DNA from: a bacterium
GTDB lineage: Bacteria > UBP13 > UBA5359
Assembly: GCA_028699365.1 (NCBI GenBank)
Contig: JAQVUQ010000100.1
Coordinates: 1-8,540, forward strand
Direction of reading: 5' to 3'
DNA: 8,540 nt
Positions 1-8,000 of this stretch are shown here, one piece after another (the first letter of the stretch is position 1; every line of letters begins with the position of its first letter). The notes below the pieces were generated by a model. That model worked only from the letters and a program-made list of their open reading frames with translations, was not told where the DNA came from and made no database searches. A program made the translations under genes and the position numbers.

Positions 1-2
1 GT

Positions 3-623
3 CCTATGGAAGAGAGCGATATCAGGGAATTGCAAAAGATGGGCTGCCCCTTAGTCGTAATTGATGATATTTATCTTAACATGGATGTTCCCACAGTCTT
101 ATTTGATAGTGCGGAGATGGCCTGTTTTGCTACCAGAGAAATGATACGGAAGGGGCATAGCAAGGTAGCGCTGGTTGTTAGCCAGAGACTGCCGCTTGAT
201 CCACGTATTAAGAGAGGGAGGGAGAGAATGTGGGAGGGATATAGCAAGGCGATAATAGAAGCTAAACTTGATTTCTTGGAAATGGTAACCAAATACGTTA
301 AAGATAACGATAAGGGAATAGCTGATATCGTGGTGGATAAACAGGCTGTTTTGCAGGAAGCTACGGCGCTGGTCATAGCCGGTGAGTGGCTGTCACAGGG
401 ATTGTATGATTATTTGAACCAGAAGGGTAAGGTAGTGGGTAAAGATATCGACCTTTTCATACTTACCGCCGTTCCTGTAAATATACCTGGTGCCGAATTT
501 ATCTACGTGCCGTTAAAGCTGCAGGGAAGGAGAGCTTTTGAGAAGCTGGTAGATCAAATTAACGGTATGGAATTTAAACGCCAGGAAACTTTGCCAACGG
601 AGTTGGGCGTAGCGGTATGCTGA
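3..623 (+). CDS. LacI/GalR-type transcriptional regulator, C-terminal sensor domain (5' end outside window)
   Basis: The frame is open to the left edge, so the first ATG at position 6 is probably an internal methionine and the DNA-binding domain lies upstream. What remains (about 206 codons) resembles the periplasmic-binding-protein-like effector domain of LacI/GalR regulators: a 'CPLVVIDD' strand near residue 14, then 'VLFDSAEMACFATREMI' followed by 'KGHSKVALV', matching the family pattern in which the chain crosses to the second subdomain at a D-N/S-x-x-G/A helix and continues to GH-x-x-I/V. The C-terminus ends with a 'LPTELGV' strand, equivalent to the usual 'lp.eLv.R' end. The family binds a sugar or related ligand and controls nearby catabolic genes. 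AraR-like proteins with a GntR-type DNA-binding domain share this sensor, so the missing N-terminus could be LacI or GntR type. It lies upstream of, and co-directional with, the putative hydrolase genes, so local control is plausible but inferred. Stop is TGA at 621-623. Confidence 0.82.
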   Translation, partial: PMEESDIRELQKMGCPLVVIDDIYLNMDVPTVLFDSAEMACFATREMIRKGHSKVALVVSQRLPLDPRIKRGRERMWEGYSKAIIEAKLDFLEMVTKYVKDNDKGIADIVVDKQAVLQEATALVIAGEWLSQGLYDYLNQKGKVVGKDIDLFILTAVPVNIPGAEFIYVPLKLQGRRAFEKLVDQINGMEFKRQETLPTELGVAVC

Positions 624-642
624 TATTACAGCGAATAATATC
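622..642 (+). other. Perfect 7-bp inverted repeat at the regulator stop codon
   Basis: gatatta at 622-628 is mirrored by taatatc at 636-642, with a 7-nt loop (cagcgaa). It overlaps the TGA stop of the regulator gene. It is A/T-rich and has no following T-run, so it is a weak candidate for a terminator. An operator or chance palindrome is equally possible. Confidence 0.3.
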
Positions 643-671
643 GCCGGGGTGGTAAGGAAACAAAAAATTAT

Positions 672-678
672 GGAGGTG
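672..678 (+). promoter_or_regulatory. Shine-Dalgarno sequence of the pseudopilin gene
   Basis: GGAGGTG lies 5 nt before the ATG at 684. It is a near-perfect anti-16S match and fixes that start, which also places the prepilin cleavage glycine at the expected distance from the N-terminus. Confidence 0.8.
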
Positions 679-683
679 CAAAG

Positions 684-1310
684 ATGATTATCAAGCATGA
701 GAGACATAGTAGGACGACAACAGGTTTTACTCTTATCGAACTATTAGTGGTTATTGCTATCATTGCTATATTGGCATCTATACTTTTTCCAGTATTCAGT
801 CAGGCGAGAGAGAAGGCCAGGCAGGCCACTTGTGCGAGCAATCTCAGACAGGTGGCAATGAGTGTAAGGATGTATGCCGAGGATAATGATGAATATTTGC
901 CTTCAGCCGCAAAACAGTATAGGGTCCCTAACAGCGGCCAAAACGTTTATTGGCCCAGTTATATCGGTTATTATTATCTTGGATCAAAGCGATTAGCGAC
1001 TTCTAAAGACCAGCGGTATATGCAGGCTTGTCCTTCCGATAAAGACCCCAGTCTGAGTGCGGGGACTGTCTCTACCTATGGTCTGAACGTCTATCTGAAC
1101 CTTTACTATACTCCTCTGACCGATATAGAAAGACCGACTGAGACATTGTTGCTGGCTGAGGCTGATGGCGGCAGGGAAGTCGGCGGTTCCAGCAATCCGG
1201 TTATCTATCTGCATAGTAGCGGTGTGAATATAGCCTTTGTCGATGGACATGTTACATGGATGCGGGAGCCATTGCCCGATATCAGCAATGATCTCTGGCA
1301 TGTTCCTTAA
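684..1310 (+). CDS. DUF1559-type prepilin-like (pseudopilin) protein with H-X9-DG motif
   Basis: This 208-residue protein begins with a short basic leader and a type IV prepilin / type II pseudopilin signal: cleavage is expected between G14 and F15, E19 is the conserved +5 glutamate, and residues 15-38 form the hydrophobic helix. The helix runs into '[15 protein letters not shown]' and '[19 protein letters not shown]', the typical opening of DUF1559 (SBP_bac_10) proteins. Near the C-terminus H177 is followed nine residues later by D187-G188, the H-X9-DG signature of this group. Length is normal to slightly short for the family. Such proteins would be processed by a prepilin peptidase and assembled into, or associated with, a type II/IV-like envelope structure. 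They are very numerous in Armatimonadota and Planctomycetes-type genomes and their exact job is unknown. No pilus assembly genes are present here, so this is an orphan copy. It lies between a sugar-type regulator and exported hydrolase-like genes, suggesting a surface role linked to polymer use (inference). Confidence 0.93.
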   Translation: MIIKHERHSRTTTGFTLIELLVVIAIIAILASILFPVFSQAREKARQATCASNLRQVAMSVRMYAEDNDEYLPSAAKQYRVPNSGQNVYWPSYIGYYYLGSKRLATSKDQRYMQACPSDKDPSLSAGTVSTYGLNVYLNLYYTPLTDIERPTETLLLAEADGGREVGGSSNPVIYLHSSGVNIAFVDGHVTWMREPLPDISNDLWHVP

Positions 1311-1345
1311 GTATAGAGCATTTAATAATAAAAACTGTTAACGCA

Positions 1346-1352
1346 AAGGGGA
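1346..1352 (+). promoter_or_regulatory. Shine-Dalgarno sequence favouring the ATG at 1362
   Basis: AAGGGGA lies 9 nt before the ATG at 1362 but only 3 nt before the in-frame GTG at 1356. The spacing favours ATG, making the protein 943 rather than 945 residues. Confidence 0.6.
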
Positions 1353-1361
1353 TGAGTGGGT

Positions 1362-4193
1362 ATGATTGATGGCAATGAAATACGACATTCAGGCATAAGG
1401 ATTACATGGAGAAAAGCAAGGAAACGAATATTGAGGGACACAGCGATAATACTTTCAGGTTTAGCGCTGGCATGTACATTTTGTTATACAGTTCAGGCTG
1501 CGGAAAAGGCAGTGGTCGCCTGTGTTACTAACGGTCCTCGCAATATATGGAATAGTAGTTACGGTGATCCTTTTCCGGTGAAGATGATTATCAGGGACTT
1601 GGCCGATATGGGGGTAAACACGGTTATCTTTTTCGAGCAAAATGGCCGGGGAGGTGCTTTTTTGCACCCTACCAGGGTGGCGTATGCTCAAACAGAAAAA
1701 GATCGTATGAAGGGCCGGGATTTCCTGAAAGAACTATTGGAAGAAACAAAACGATATGATATGAAAGTATGGTTGGCCTGGACCACTCCATCAGGTAAGT
1801 ATCCCGGCACTGAGTTCGCCGGCTTGAATGATGCCGGGGTTATGAAGATCTATAGGGATGAAATAGAGGAGATAGGTAAGAACTATGGGGGGTATAAAAA
1901 CCTGGCCGGTATTGTTTGGCATGAAGCCAATTGCAGTGAGGCTTATGACGGACACAGGGACGATATAAAGGAGTTTACTGAGTTTTGCCGGCAGCGTTTT
2001 GGCGAAAAGTATGAGAAGGCTAGTATGCCCTCGGTCGATCCTGAAGACAAGTGGTGGCGCAGGTTCTATCTTTACCGGATAAATGTCATGAGTAACTTTG
2101 TGGAAGCGGCCAGGAAAGCCGGGGATAAATACGGTTTGAAGGTGTCTCTTTTAAGCTATATCATCGAGTCGTTTTCCGGCGAGAGCTGGCGATGGGGCTA
2201 TGATCCGGTAAGCCTGGAGAAGATTTGCAATAACCAGTGGTACGCCGGCTATCTTGTTGAAGCAGCCAAACCCTATCAAACCATTAACGGTGCCTGGATT
2301 GATTTTGGTCCCAGCTATAAAGGACAGATTATGCCGAGAAATTATTCTTCCGCTTTTCATGGAGGGGCGGTGAGCTTTTTTGAACATCGGTGGCCCATTT
2401 ATATAGAAGCAATGCGTGCGTACTATTCTGCCAACAAGAGCTTTACGGAACGGTACGGTGACGTATACAACGGTTACCTCGGGCAGGGGGATAAGGAACT
2501 CTCTCTTTTCTACGGCAAAGAGAACATGAAGAACTGGCTTGCCCTGATGGCTGATTGGCAGGGTGGAGAGAGTCGTAGCAGCGTTGCCGTAGCAGTCAAT
2601 CCTGTTCCGTTTGTAATGAGATATCCTTATGCACCCGGAGTTGAGTATGATAAGAAGGTCAGAAGCTTGATGGAAGGACTGACGCAGTCTCAGGATGTAG
2701 ACGGCCTGGTCATGGGCAGCAAGTTTTCCTTGGACCCTGCCAATCTGCTCAAATACCGTCTGATCATCATGCCTGAAGACATGGGGAGCGGCTTGAGCGA
2801 TGAAATGGTGCAAAGCCTCAAGGGGTATATGAATAAAGGCGGCAGGCTGCTGGTGCTGTCCACTGCGCTGCTGCAAAGCAAGCCCGATCTGACCGGAGAG
2901 AGAGATCTGACGGAAGATCTCTGTGGAGTAAGCATAACCGGAAGCCGGACACCCGGCTATGTGCGTCCGGCAGGTGCACCGGCTGCCCCGGACGGAGGCA
3001 AGTTCTGGGCTTCCGGGGTGATGAACCTTAAGGTAACCGGTGGAAACGTTATGGTAAAGGACAGCATCACCGGTTCACCTCTGCTTGTCCGTAAGGGTAA
3101 TGCCTATTTTTCCGCTATCGGCCAGGGACAACCGGCTTACTTTGCGGCCATTGTCGCTTCTCTCAGTCAGCCGTCTGTAATACTTGCGGAAAGCAAAGGT
3201 ATAAAAATACTGGAGACGGTAAAGAAGGATAATGTTCTCTGTATCTCACTTTGGGGGCAAGGCACGGCGAAGCTGAGCCTGAAGACATCTGATATCGGCT
3301 TGAAGGGCAAGGCGTTTCAGATAAAGGATATTGTAACCGGTGCCGTAATTGCCGCCGGCAAGGATGATAAAGCATTGCTCGCGGGTATTCCGGTGGAAAC
3401 GAAATACCTGAATCAGCCCCGTATATTGGCCGTAGGGTTGGAGAACGATCTTAAGACGTTCAACGGGATATACCCTTCAGCAGAGGTGTTTACCGGTCTG
3501 GGAATAAGAACGGTGCCGGTAGAGAACCCGGAGGTACCGCTGATCATACCTGATAAACCGGGATTGAAGGTGGGCGTATATGGAGGCGCCGGTGCAAGTT
3601 CTATTATCAATGCCCTGAATAAGGAGAGCGATATCAACTGCTACTCTCTGCCGCGTCTTGATGGTAGCACTCTATCCGGCAATGAAGTTGTTATAATCCC
3701 CCAGGAGAAGGGCAAAATGACCTTTTTTAATGCAACCGCAAGCCTAATAAAAAGATATGTGGAGGAAGGCGGAAAGGTGCTGCTGCTGCATCATGCTGTC
3801 GGCTACCGTGCATATAATGCTCTTTTCCCGGAAATAGGGAAAGGGCACATAAATATGAAACTAGATACGGTTCTTGTCACCGGGAACCATCCTGTTGTCT
3901 CTGGTGTAAGCAGTAAATTCAGTCATGCCTATAATGACCATATCACTCTGGAAAAGGGTGAAAAGGGTGAAGTGCTTGCCAGAGATGAGAAAGGTAATGC
4001 CGTGATAGTGGCGGGTAGTGTCGGTGACGGAAAGGTTGTTCTGAACGGCATGATTACCGGATACGCTGTCAGGATGGAAGGAGATCTGCCGGTGTGGCAA
4101 GGGGAAAAGGAGCCGGAAGGCGGCGAATTGAAAGTGCTGCTTAATGCGGTAAGATGGCTGGGCATGAAAGGAGACGGCGCAAATGACAGGTAG
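1362..4193 (+). CDS. Exported putative glycoside hydrolase: TIM barrel + GATase-like domain + beta region + ThuA-like domain
   Basis: This 943-residue protein has a basic N-region (residues 1-26, with RKARKR), a hydrophobic stretch at 27-44 and a likely signal peptidase I site at VQA46-A47. SGLALAC38 also fits a loose lipobox, so a lipoprotein cannot be excluded. Residues ~50-400 look like a (beta/alpha)8 barrel: a 'NTVIFFEQNGRGG' strand (E92), 'MKVWLAWTT', then 'LAGIVWHEAN' with E188, and 'GGAVSFFEHRW' with E341. E188 and E341 are conserved in the paralogue at 5062 and are my candidates for acid/base and nucleophile. Residues ~405-530 form a Rossmann domain ('VAVAVNP', 'YRLIIMPEDMG', 'GGRLLVLST') like the trimerisation domain of GH42 beta-galactosidases, without a catalytic cysteine. 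Residues ~530-725 are beta-rich. Residues ~734-935 form another amidotransferase/ThuA-like domain ('GLKVGVYGG', 'GGKVLLLHHAVGY', 'TGNHPVVSGV' with H843, 'GDGKVVLNGM'). The closest guesses are GH42-like or DUF4434/GHL-type hydrolases; family and substrate are unassigned. It overlaps the next gene by 11 bp, so the two are probably translated from one mRNA. Confidence 0.75.
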   Translation: MIDGNEIRHSGIRITWRKARKRILRDTAIILSGLALACTFCYTVQAAEKAVVACVTNGPRNIWNSSYGDPFPVKMIIRDLADMGVNTVIFFEQNGRGGAFLHPTRVAYAQTEKDRMKGRDFLKELLEETKRYDMKVWLAWTTPSGKYPGTEFAGLNDAGVMKIYRDEIEEIGKNYGGYKNLAGIVWHEANCSEAYDGHRDDIKEFTEFCRQRFGEKYEKASMPSVDPEDKWWRRFYLYRINVMSNFVEAARKAGDKYGLKVSLLSYIIESFSGESWRWGYDPVSLEKICNNQWYAGYLVEAAKPYQTINGAWIDFGPSYKGQIMPRNYSSAFHGGAVSFFEHRWPIYIEAMRAYYSANKSFTERYGDVYNGYLGQGDKELSLFYGKENMKNWLALMADWQGGESRSSVAVAVNPVPFVMRYPYAPGVEYDKKVRSLMEGLTQSQDVDGLVMGSKFSLDPANLLKYRLIIMPEDMGSGLSDEMVQSLKGYMNKGGRLLVLSTALLQSKPDLTGERDLTEDLCGVSITGSRTPGYVRPAGAPAAPDGGKFWASGVMNLKVTGGNVMVKDSITGSPLLVRKGNAYFSAIGQGQPAYFAAIVASLSQPSVILAESKGIKILETVKKDNVLCISLWGQGTAKLSLKTSDIGLKGKAFQIKDIVTGAVIAAGKDDKALLAGIPVETKYLNQPRILAVGLENDLKTFNGIYPSAEVFTGLGIRTVPVENPEVPLIIPDKPGLKVGVYGGAGASSIINALNKESDINCYSLPRLDGSTLSGNEVVIIPQEKGKMTFFNATASLIKRYVEEGGKVLLLHHAVGYRAYNALFPEIGKGHINMKLDTVLVTGNHPVVSGVSSKFSHAYNDHITLEKGEKGEVLARDEKGNAVIVAGSVGDGKVVLNGMITGYAVRMEGDLPVWQGEKEPEGGELKVLLNAVRWLGMKGDGANDR
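4167..4173 (+). promoter_or_regulatory. Shine-Dalgarno sequence of the small exported protein, inside the preceding gene
   Basis: AAAGGAG lies 9 nt before the ATG at 4183, within the last codons of the upstream gene. Together with the 11-bp overlap it suggests translational coupling and supports the 4183 start. Confidence 0.7.
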
Positions 4194-4986
4194 ATTGATA
4201 AAACTGCTTGGTATAGTTCTATTGAGCGGACTGCTTTTCAGCCCTGTTGCAAATGCTGAGGGACGCAGTAAAGAGGTAGGCGTACTTGATTATTTTAGCA
4301 AATACAGCGGAGGAACGTCTTATCAGCTAAAGGCGGTCAAGGAGCTTTATCAGGTGGTGGAAGAGACTGGTATCTCGCCTGAATGGGTGGATGTGGATAT
4401 CTTTCTGCCTGATAACAGGGCTAAAAGGGATGACTACAAGAGAATATGTATTCCTTCCCCGGCATACTGGTTTACCCCGAAGATGCTTGAAGGAATGGAG
4501 GATTATGTCAAAAGCGGTGGGTTACTGGTTACTAACTCCTCTCTCTCGATACTGGATAAAGACGACAGCTACGATGTAAATTCAAAAAACGTTGTTTCTA
4601 CCAGAATTCCGGCCCAACGGTTTCTGGGTGTTTATGGCCAGAAGGGTTGTACAATAAAGAAGATAAAGATCCAGCCGGAGATGGAGTGCCCTTTGACTAA
4701 GGGATTGGAAAAAGGCACATGGCTGGATTTGCAGATGCCCATGGCCGGCAGAGTAACACGTAATGTCTCTGCTGAAAAGGTGATTGTCTCTGATTGCGTG
4801 CAAAAAGAAAAAGTTTCCGCCGAACAGCCGTTTTTGACATTTAAACACTTGGATAACGGCGCCTGTATTTATCTGGTGGGACAAATCAGAATGCCGCTGA
4901 AGAGCATGAACGATAAAAACATGGTGCAGATTATCCGGAATATCCTTTCTTCAGAAACTCTGGAATGGCTTTGTGGCGGCGATTAG
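4183..4986 (+). CDS. Small exported protein with a class I glutamine-amidotransferase-like (Rossmann) domain
   Basis: This 267-residue protein opens with a clear signal peptide: basic start (R4, K7), hydrophobic core ~8-19 and a signal peptidase I site at ANA25-E26, so export is likely. The mature part resembles the Rossmann domains of its neighbours: 'KEVGVLDYF' as first strand, 'YKRICIPSPAYWF' near residues 86-97, a helix, then 'YVKSGGLLVTNSS' near 108-120, matching 'YMNKGGRLLVLST' of the upstream protein. The C-terminal part has 'CPLTKGLEKGTW' (compare the 'HPVVSGV' element of ThuA-like domains), then 'DNGACIYLVGQIRMPL', and ends with a helix like the 'LLNAVRWLG' end of the upstream protein. 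No nucleophile cysteine lies in the elbow, so glutamine amidotransferase activity is unlikely; a binding or oligomerisation role is more likely (inference). Overlap with the upstream gene suggests the two proteins act together. I cannot assign a named family. Confidence 0.7.
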   Translation: MTGRLIKLLGIVLLSGLLFSPVANAEGRSKEVGVLDYFSKYSGGTSYQLKAVKELYQVVEETGISPEWVDVDIFLPDNRAKRDDYKRICIPSPAYWFTPKMLEGMEDYVKSGGLLVTNSSLSILDKDDSYDVNSKNVVSTRIPAQRFLGVYGQKGCTIKKIKIQPEMECPLTKGLEKGTWLDLQMPMAGRVTRNVSAEKVIVSDCVQKEKVSAEQPFLTFKHLDNGACIYLVGQIRMPLKSMNDKNMVQIIRNILSSETLEWLCGGD

Positions 4987-5021
4987 GTAGCTCATTGCTT
5001 TATTTGAATGCAATAAACTAC
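4987..5021 (+). other. Imperfect 12-bp inverted repeat between genes
   Basis: gtagctcattgc (4987-4998) and gcaataaactac (5010-5021) pair at 10 of 12 positions around an 11-nt loop, starting directly after the TAG stop at 4984-4986. It has no clean T-run after it, so it is not a classic intrinsic terminator. It may be an mRNA-stabilising or attenuating hairpin, or an operator. It sits in the only sizeable gap (75 bp) between the two hydrolase-like units. Confidence 0.4.
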
Positions 5022-5047
5022 AAGCTCACTTTAGTCTTTAAGCATAT

Positions 5048-5054
5048 GGGAGGT
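5048..5054 (+). promoter_or_regulatory. Shine-Dalgarno sequence of the LamG-array gene
   Basis: GGGAGGT lies 7 nt before the ATG at 5062. It supports that start over the in-frame ATG at 5086, which would cut into the signal peptide. Confidence 0.75.
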
Positions 5055-5061
5055 AGCGTGC

Positions 5062-8000
5062 ATGTGTAGGATAATATGTAAGCTGATGCTGGGCACAATA
5101 GCGTGCATTATATTAACTGCCGGCTGGTGCTGGTCCGGTGAGAAAGCGGTCTGGTTTTCTCCTGCCGGACCCTGGGGTATCTGGCAGCACTGTGTCGGTG
5201 ATCCAATGCCGGCATCGATGATAGTCGATGATTTAGCCGCTATCGGTGCTACCAAAGTTTATTTTTTTGAGCAGCCAGGCCGTGGCGGGCCGTTTCTTCA
5301 TCCCACTCAGGTGCAATATGCCGTGACGGATTCACACATGGGGGGCCGTGATTTCCTGCATGAGCTTTTAACCGAGGCGGCGGCACATAACATGAAGGTC
5401 TGGCTGGTCTGGACGACACCTAACGGGGTTTATCCGGGAACAGATATATATGGCTTGAACGATCAGCGGATGATAGGTCTGTACAATGCCGTAATCGATG
5501 AGATCGCAACTAATTATGCCGATTATATAGGAGCAAGCCATAACTATACTCTGGAAGGTATAATGTTCCATGAAGTTGATGTAACGGAAGCATATGATGA
5601 CCATGCCGATGATGTGATAGACTTTTCTTCATACTGCCAAGCTACTTTTAACGAACCTTACGGCGGTTCGGCTATGCCGGCGATAGATGCCGGCGATAAA
5701 TGGTGGAGACGTTATTGTCTTTATAAGACCAGTCTGGTAAACAATTTTATGTGTCAAATCAAGCAGAATGCTGCGAATCATGACTTGAAAACCTCCTTTG
5801 TGTATTATTTACCGGAAGATTATTCCTATCATCCATGGAAGTGGGGATATGATGTTATAGGCCTGGAAAACGTTTGCGATGAAATGGTGGTAATACAGAG
5901 TTCCGGCATTCAATTCAGATTTAAACCTTATGAGAATATCAAGGGTTGTTATACGGACTTAGGCCTCTCTTATAAGGGGCAAATTTTAGCCTATAATTAT
6001 GCTTATGCTTTTCATGGGGGTTCCATTTCCTGGTACGAATACAGAACTCCTTTGTATATAGATTATATAAGAGACTATTATGGCAGTAGTTCAACTTTTA
6101 CTCAAACTAACGGAGACATTTATAACGATTATTTCGGTATATCCGAGAGGGAGTTATCACTTTATTTTGGCCAGAGCAATATGACCGATTGGCTGAATCT
6201 TATGGATTATTGGCAAGGCGGCATTACGTCGTCTAAGATAGCAGTAGCGGTAAATCCCAATCCCTTTGTTATGAAGCATCCGGCAGATACAGAGACCGAT
6301 TATACCGACAAAGTATTGACGTTGACCACCGCCATGTATCCGTTTATGGATGTGGACGGCCTGGTACTCGGCAGCCAGTTTGCGCTTGATGTAGATAATT
6401 TGCAGAGGTATTCCTTGATTATAATCCCCGAGGATATGGGAGATGGTCTGTCTCAGGCTACGGTTACCGCGTTGAATAGTTACAAGAACGCCGGGGGCAA
6501 GATCCTGGTGATGGCTACGCCATTGACCCAGAGTAATCCTGATCTTACGGGCGGAGTTGATCAGACTTCGGCTTTCTGTGGGGTGACGGTAGCCGGAACC
6601 GATACTTCCACCTCCACGCTCCAGCCGTCCAGTTCGACGGTTACTCTGAGCAATCCGGATGTGGGCCGTTGGGTAAACGGCAAGATCGGAAAAGCGCTCT
6701 CCTTTGACGGAGTGGATGATTATATTAACTGTGGTGCAGGCTCCAGCCTGGATATCGCGGATAAGCTGACCCTGGAAGCCTGGATAAAACCGGATACTAG
6801 AAGTGGGTATCATGTCATCGCTTGCAAAGGTAACAATACCTATTACTTTGCGACAAGAGATGGTAAGTTATATTTGCTGATAGGTAATGCCGCCGGTGAC
6901 AGTTGGAATGTAGTTTTACATGGCAATACGACATTGAGTTCGAGCAACTGGTATCACGTAGCCGGTACCTATGACAGTGCTACGGGAGAGGCCAAGCTGT
7001 ATATCAAAGGGGTTCTAGACGGAACTGTTACCGGAACGGCAGAAGCCATCTGTTCCAAGCCTGCAGCCTGGCTCAGTGTGGGCTCGGCCTCTTCTTATTA
7101 CCATTACAGCGGTTATTACTTTAACGGTGTTATCGATGAGTTGAACATCTACCCCACAGTCCTGGGTGCTGATGAAATTGCACGGCATTTTCAGAATAAT
7201 CAGCTAAGCGGACAATGGCTCTTTGATGACATCCAGGGCATGTTCCTGCAGGATTCTTCCGGCAGCAGGAATATGGGATCGCTGCATAATATGGACGGTA
7301 GCAGTTGTTGGACTACAGGTAAAATCGACGGGTGCCTGGCCTTTGACGGGACAGACGATTATGTTGATTGCGGTAACGGCTCTACTCTGAACATAACTGA
7401 GCCTCTGACGCTGGAGGCTTGGATTCAGTTCGACAGCCTGACGGACAACGCCAAGCCGCTGGATAATGGGCTCTACCGTTTAATCTACTCCAGTATGGAC
7501 GGTAAGCTGCACTTCCAGTACCGCATAACTGCAGATGCCGCCGGGGGCGATTCCCAGTGGAACTATTGGTCTGGAGTCAAGACATCCACCAGTATCCAGA
7601 CAGGGCAGTGGTATCATGTAACCGGCATCAAGACCGGCAATACCATGAAGCTCTATCTTAACGGCGTTAAGGAGAGGGACCTTACCTGTTTATCCGGCTA
7701 TACGGTGGATAGCTCACAGATCTCCGATATGACCTTGGGCGGAAACTCGTTCTGCGGCAAACTGGATGAAGTGCATGTGTATACATCTGCTTTAAACGAT
7801 GACACAGTCAGCTTGCATGCCAGGCAAGCTATAGTCGGGCGCTGGTCCCTGGATGAAACTGCGGGAACAGCGGCCACGGACAGGTCCGGTAACAGCAATA
7901 ACGGTACCTTGGCCAATATGACCGCACCTGATTGCTGGGTAAGCGGTAAAATAGGCAAGGCGCTACAATTTGATGGTGTGGATGATTACGTTAACTGCGG

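Noticed and set aside
622-642. Rho-independent terminator after the regulator
   Set aside because: The stem is only 7 bp, A/T-rich and not followed by a T-run, so it is listed only as an inverted repeat.
2151-2876. Open frame of 241 codons on the minus strand
   Set aside because: It lies wholly inside the barrel/Rossmann coding region of the + strand gene, has no recognisable domain and reads as low-complexity antisense translation.
4391-4579. Second + strand open frame inside the small exported protein gene
   Set aside because: Out-of-frame shadow of a gene with a signal peptide and recognisable fold.
5098-5106. Possible lipobox at C15 of the LamG-array protein
   Set aside because: A lysine (K7) falls within the six residues before the box and the cysteine lies too early in the hydrophobic core, so ordinary signal peptide processing is more likely.
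6157-6813. Open frame of 218 codons on the minus strand
   Set aside because: It is antisense to the Rossmann and LamG coding region, which has clear domain similarity on the + strand; no independent motif or ribosome binding site was seen.
7698-7958. Open frame of 86 codons on the minus strand
   Set aside because: Antisense to LamG domains 2-3; no domain content.
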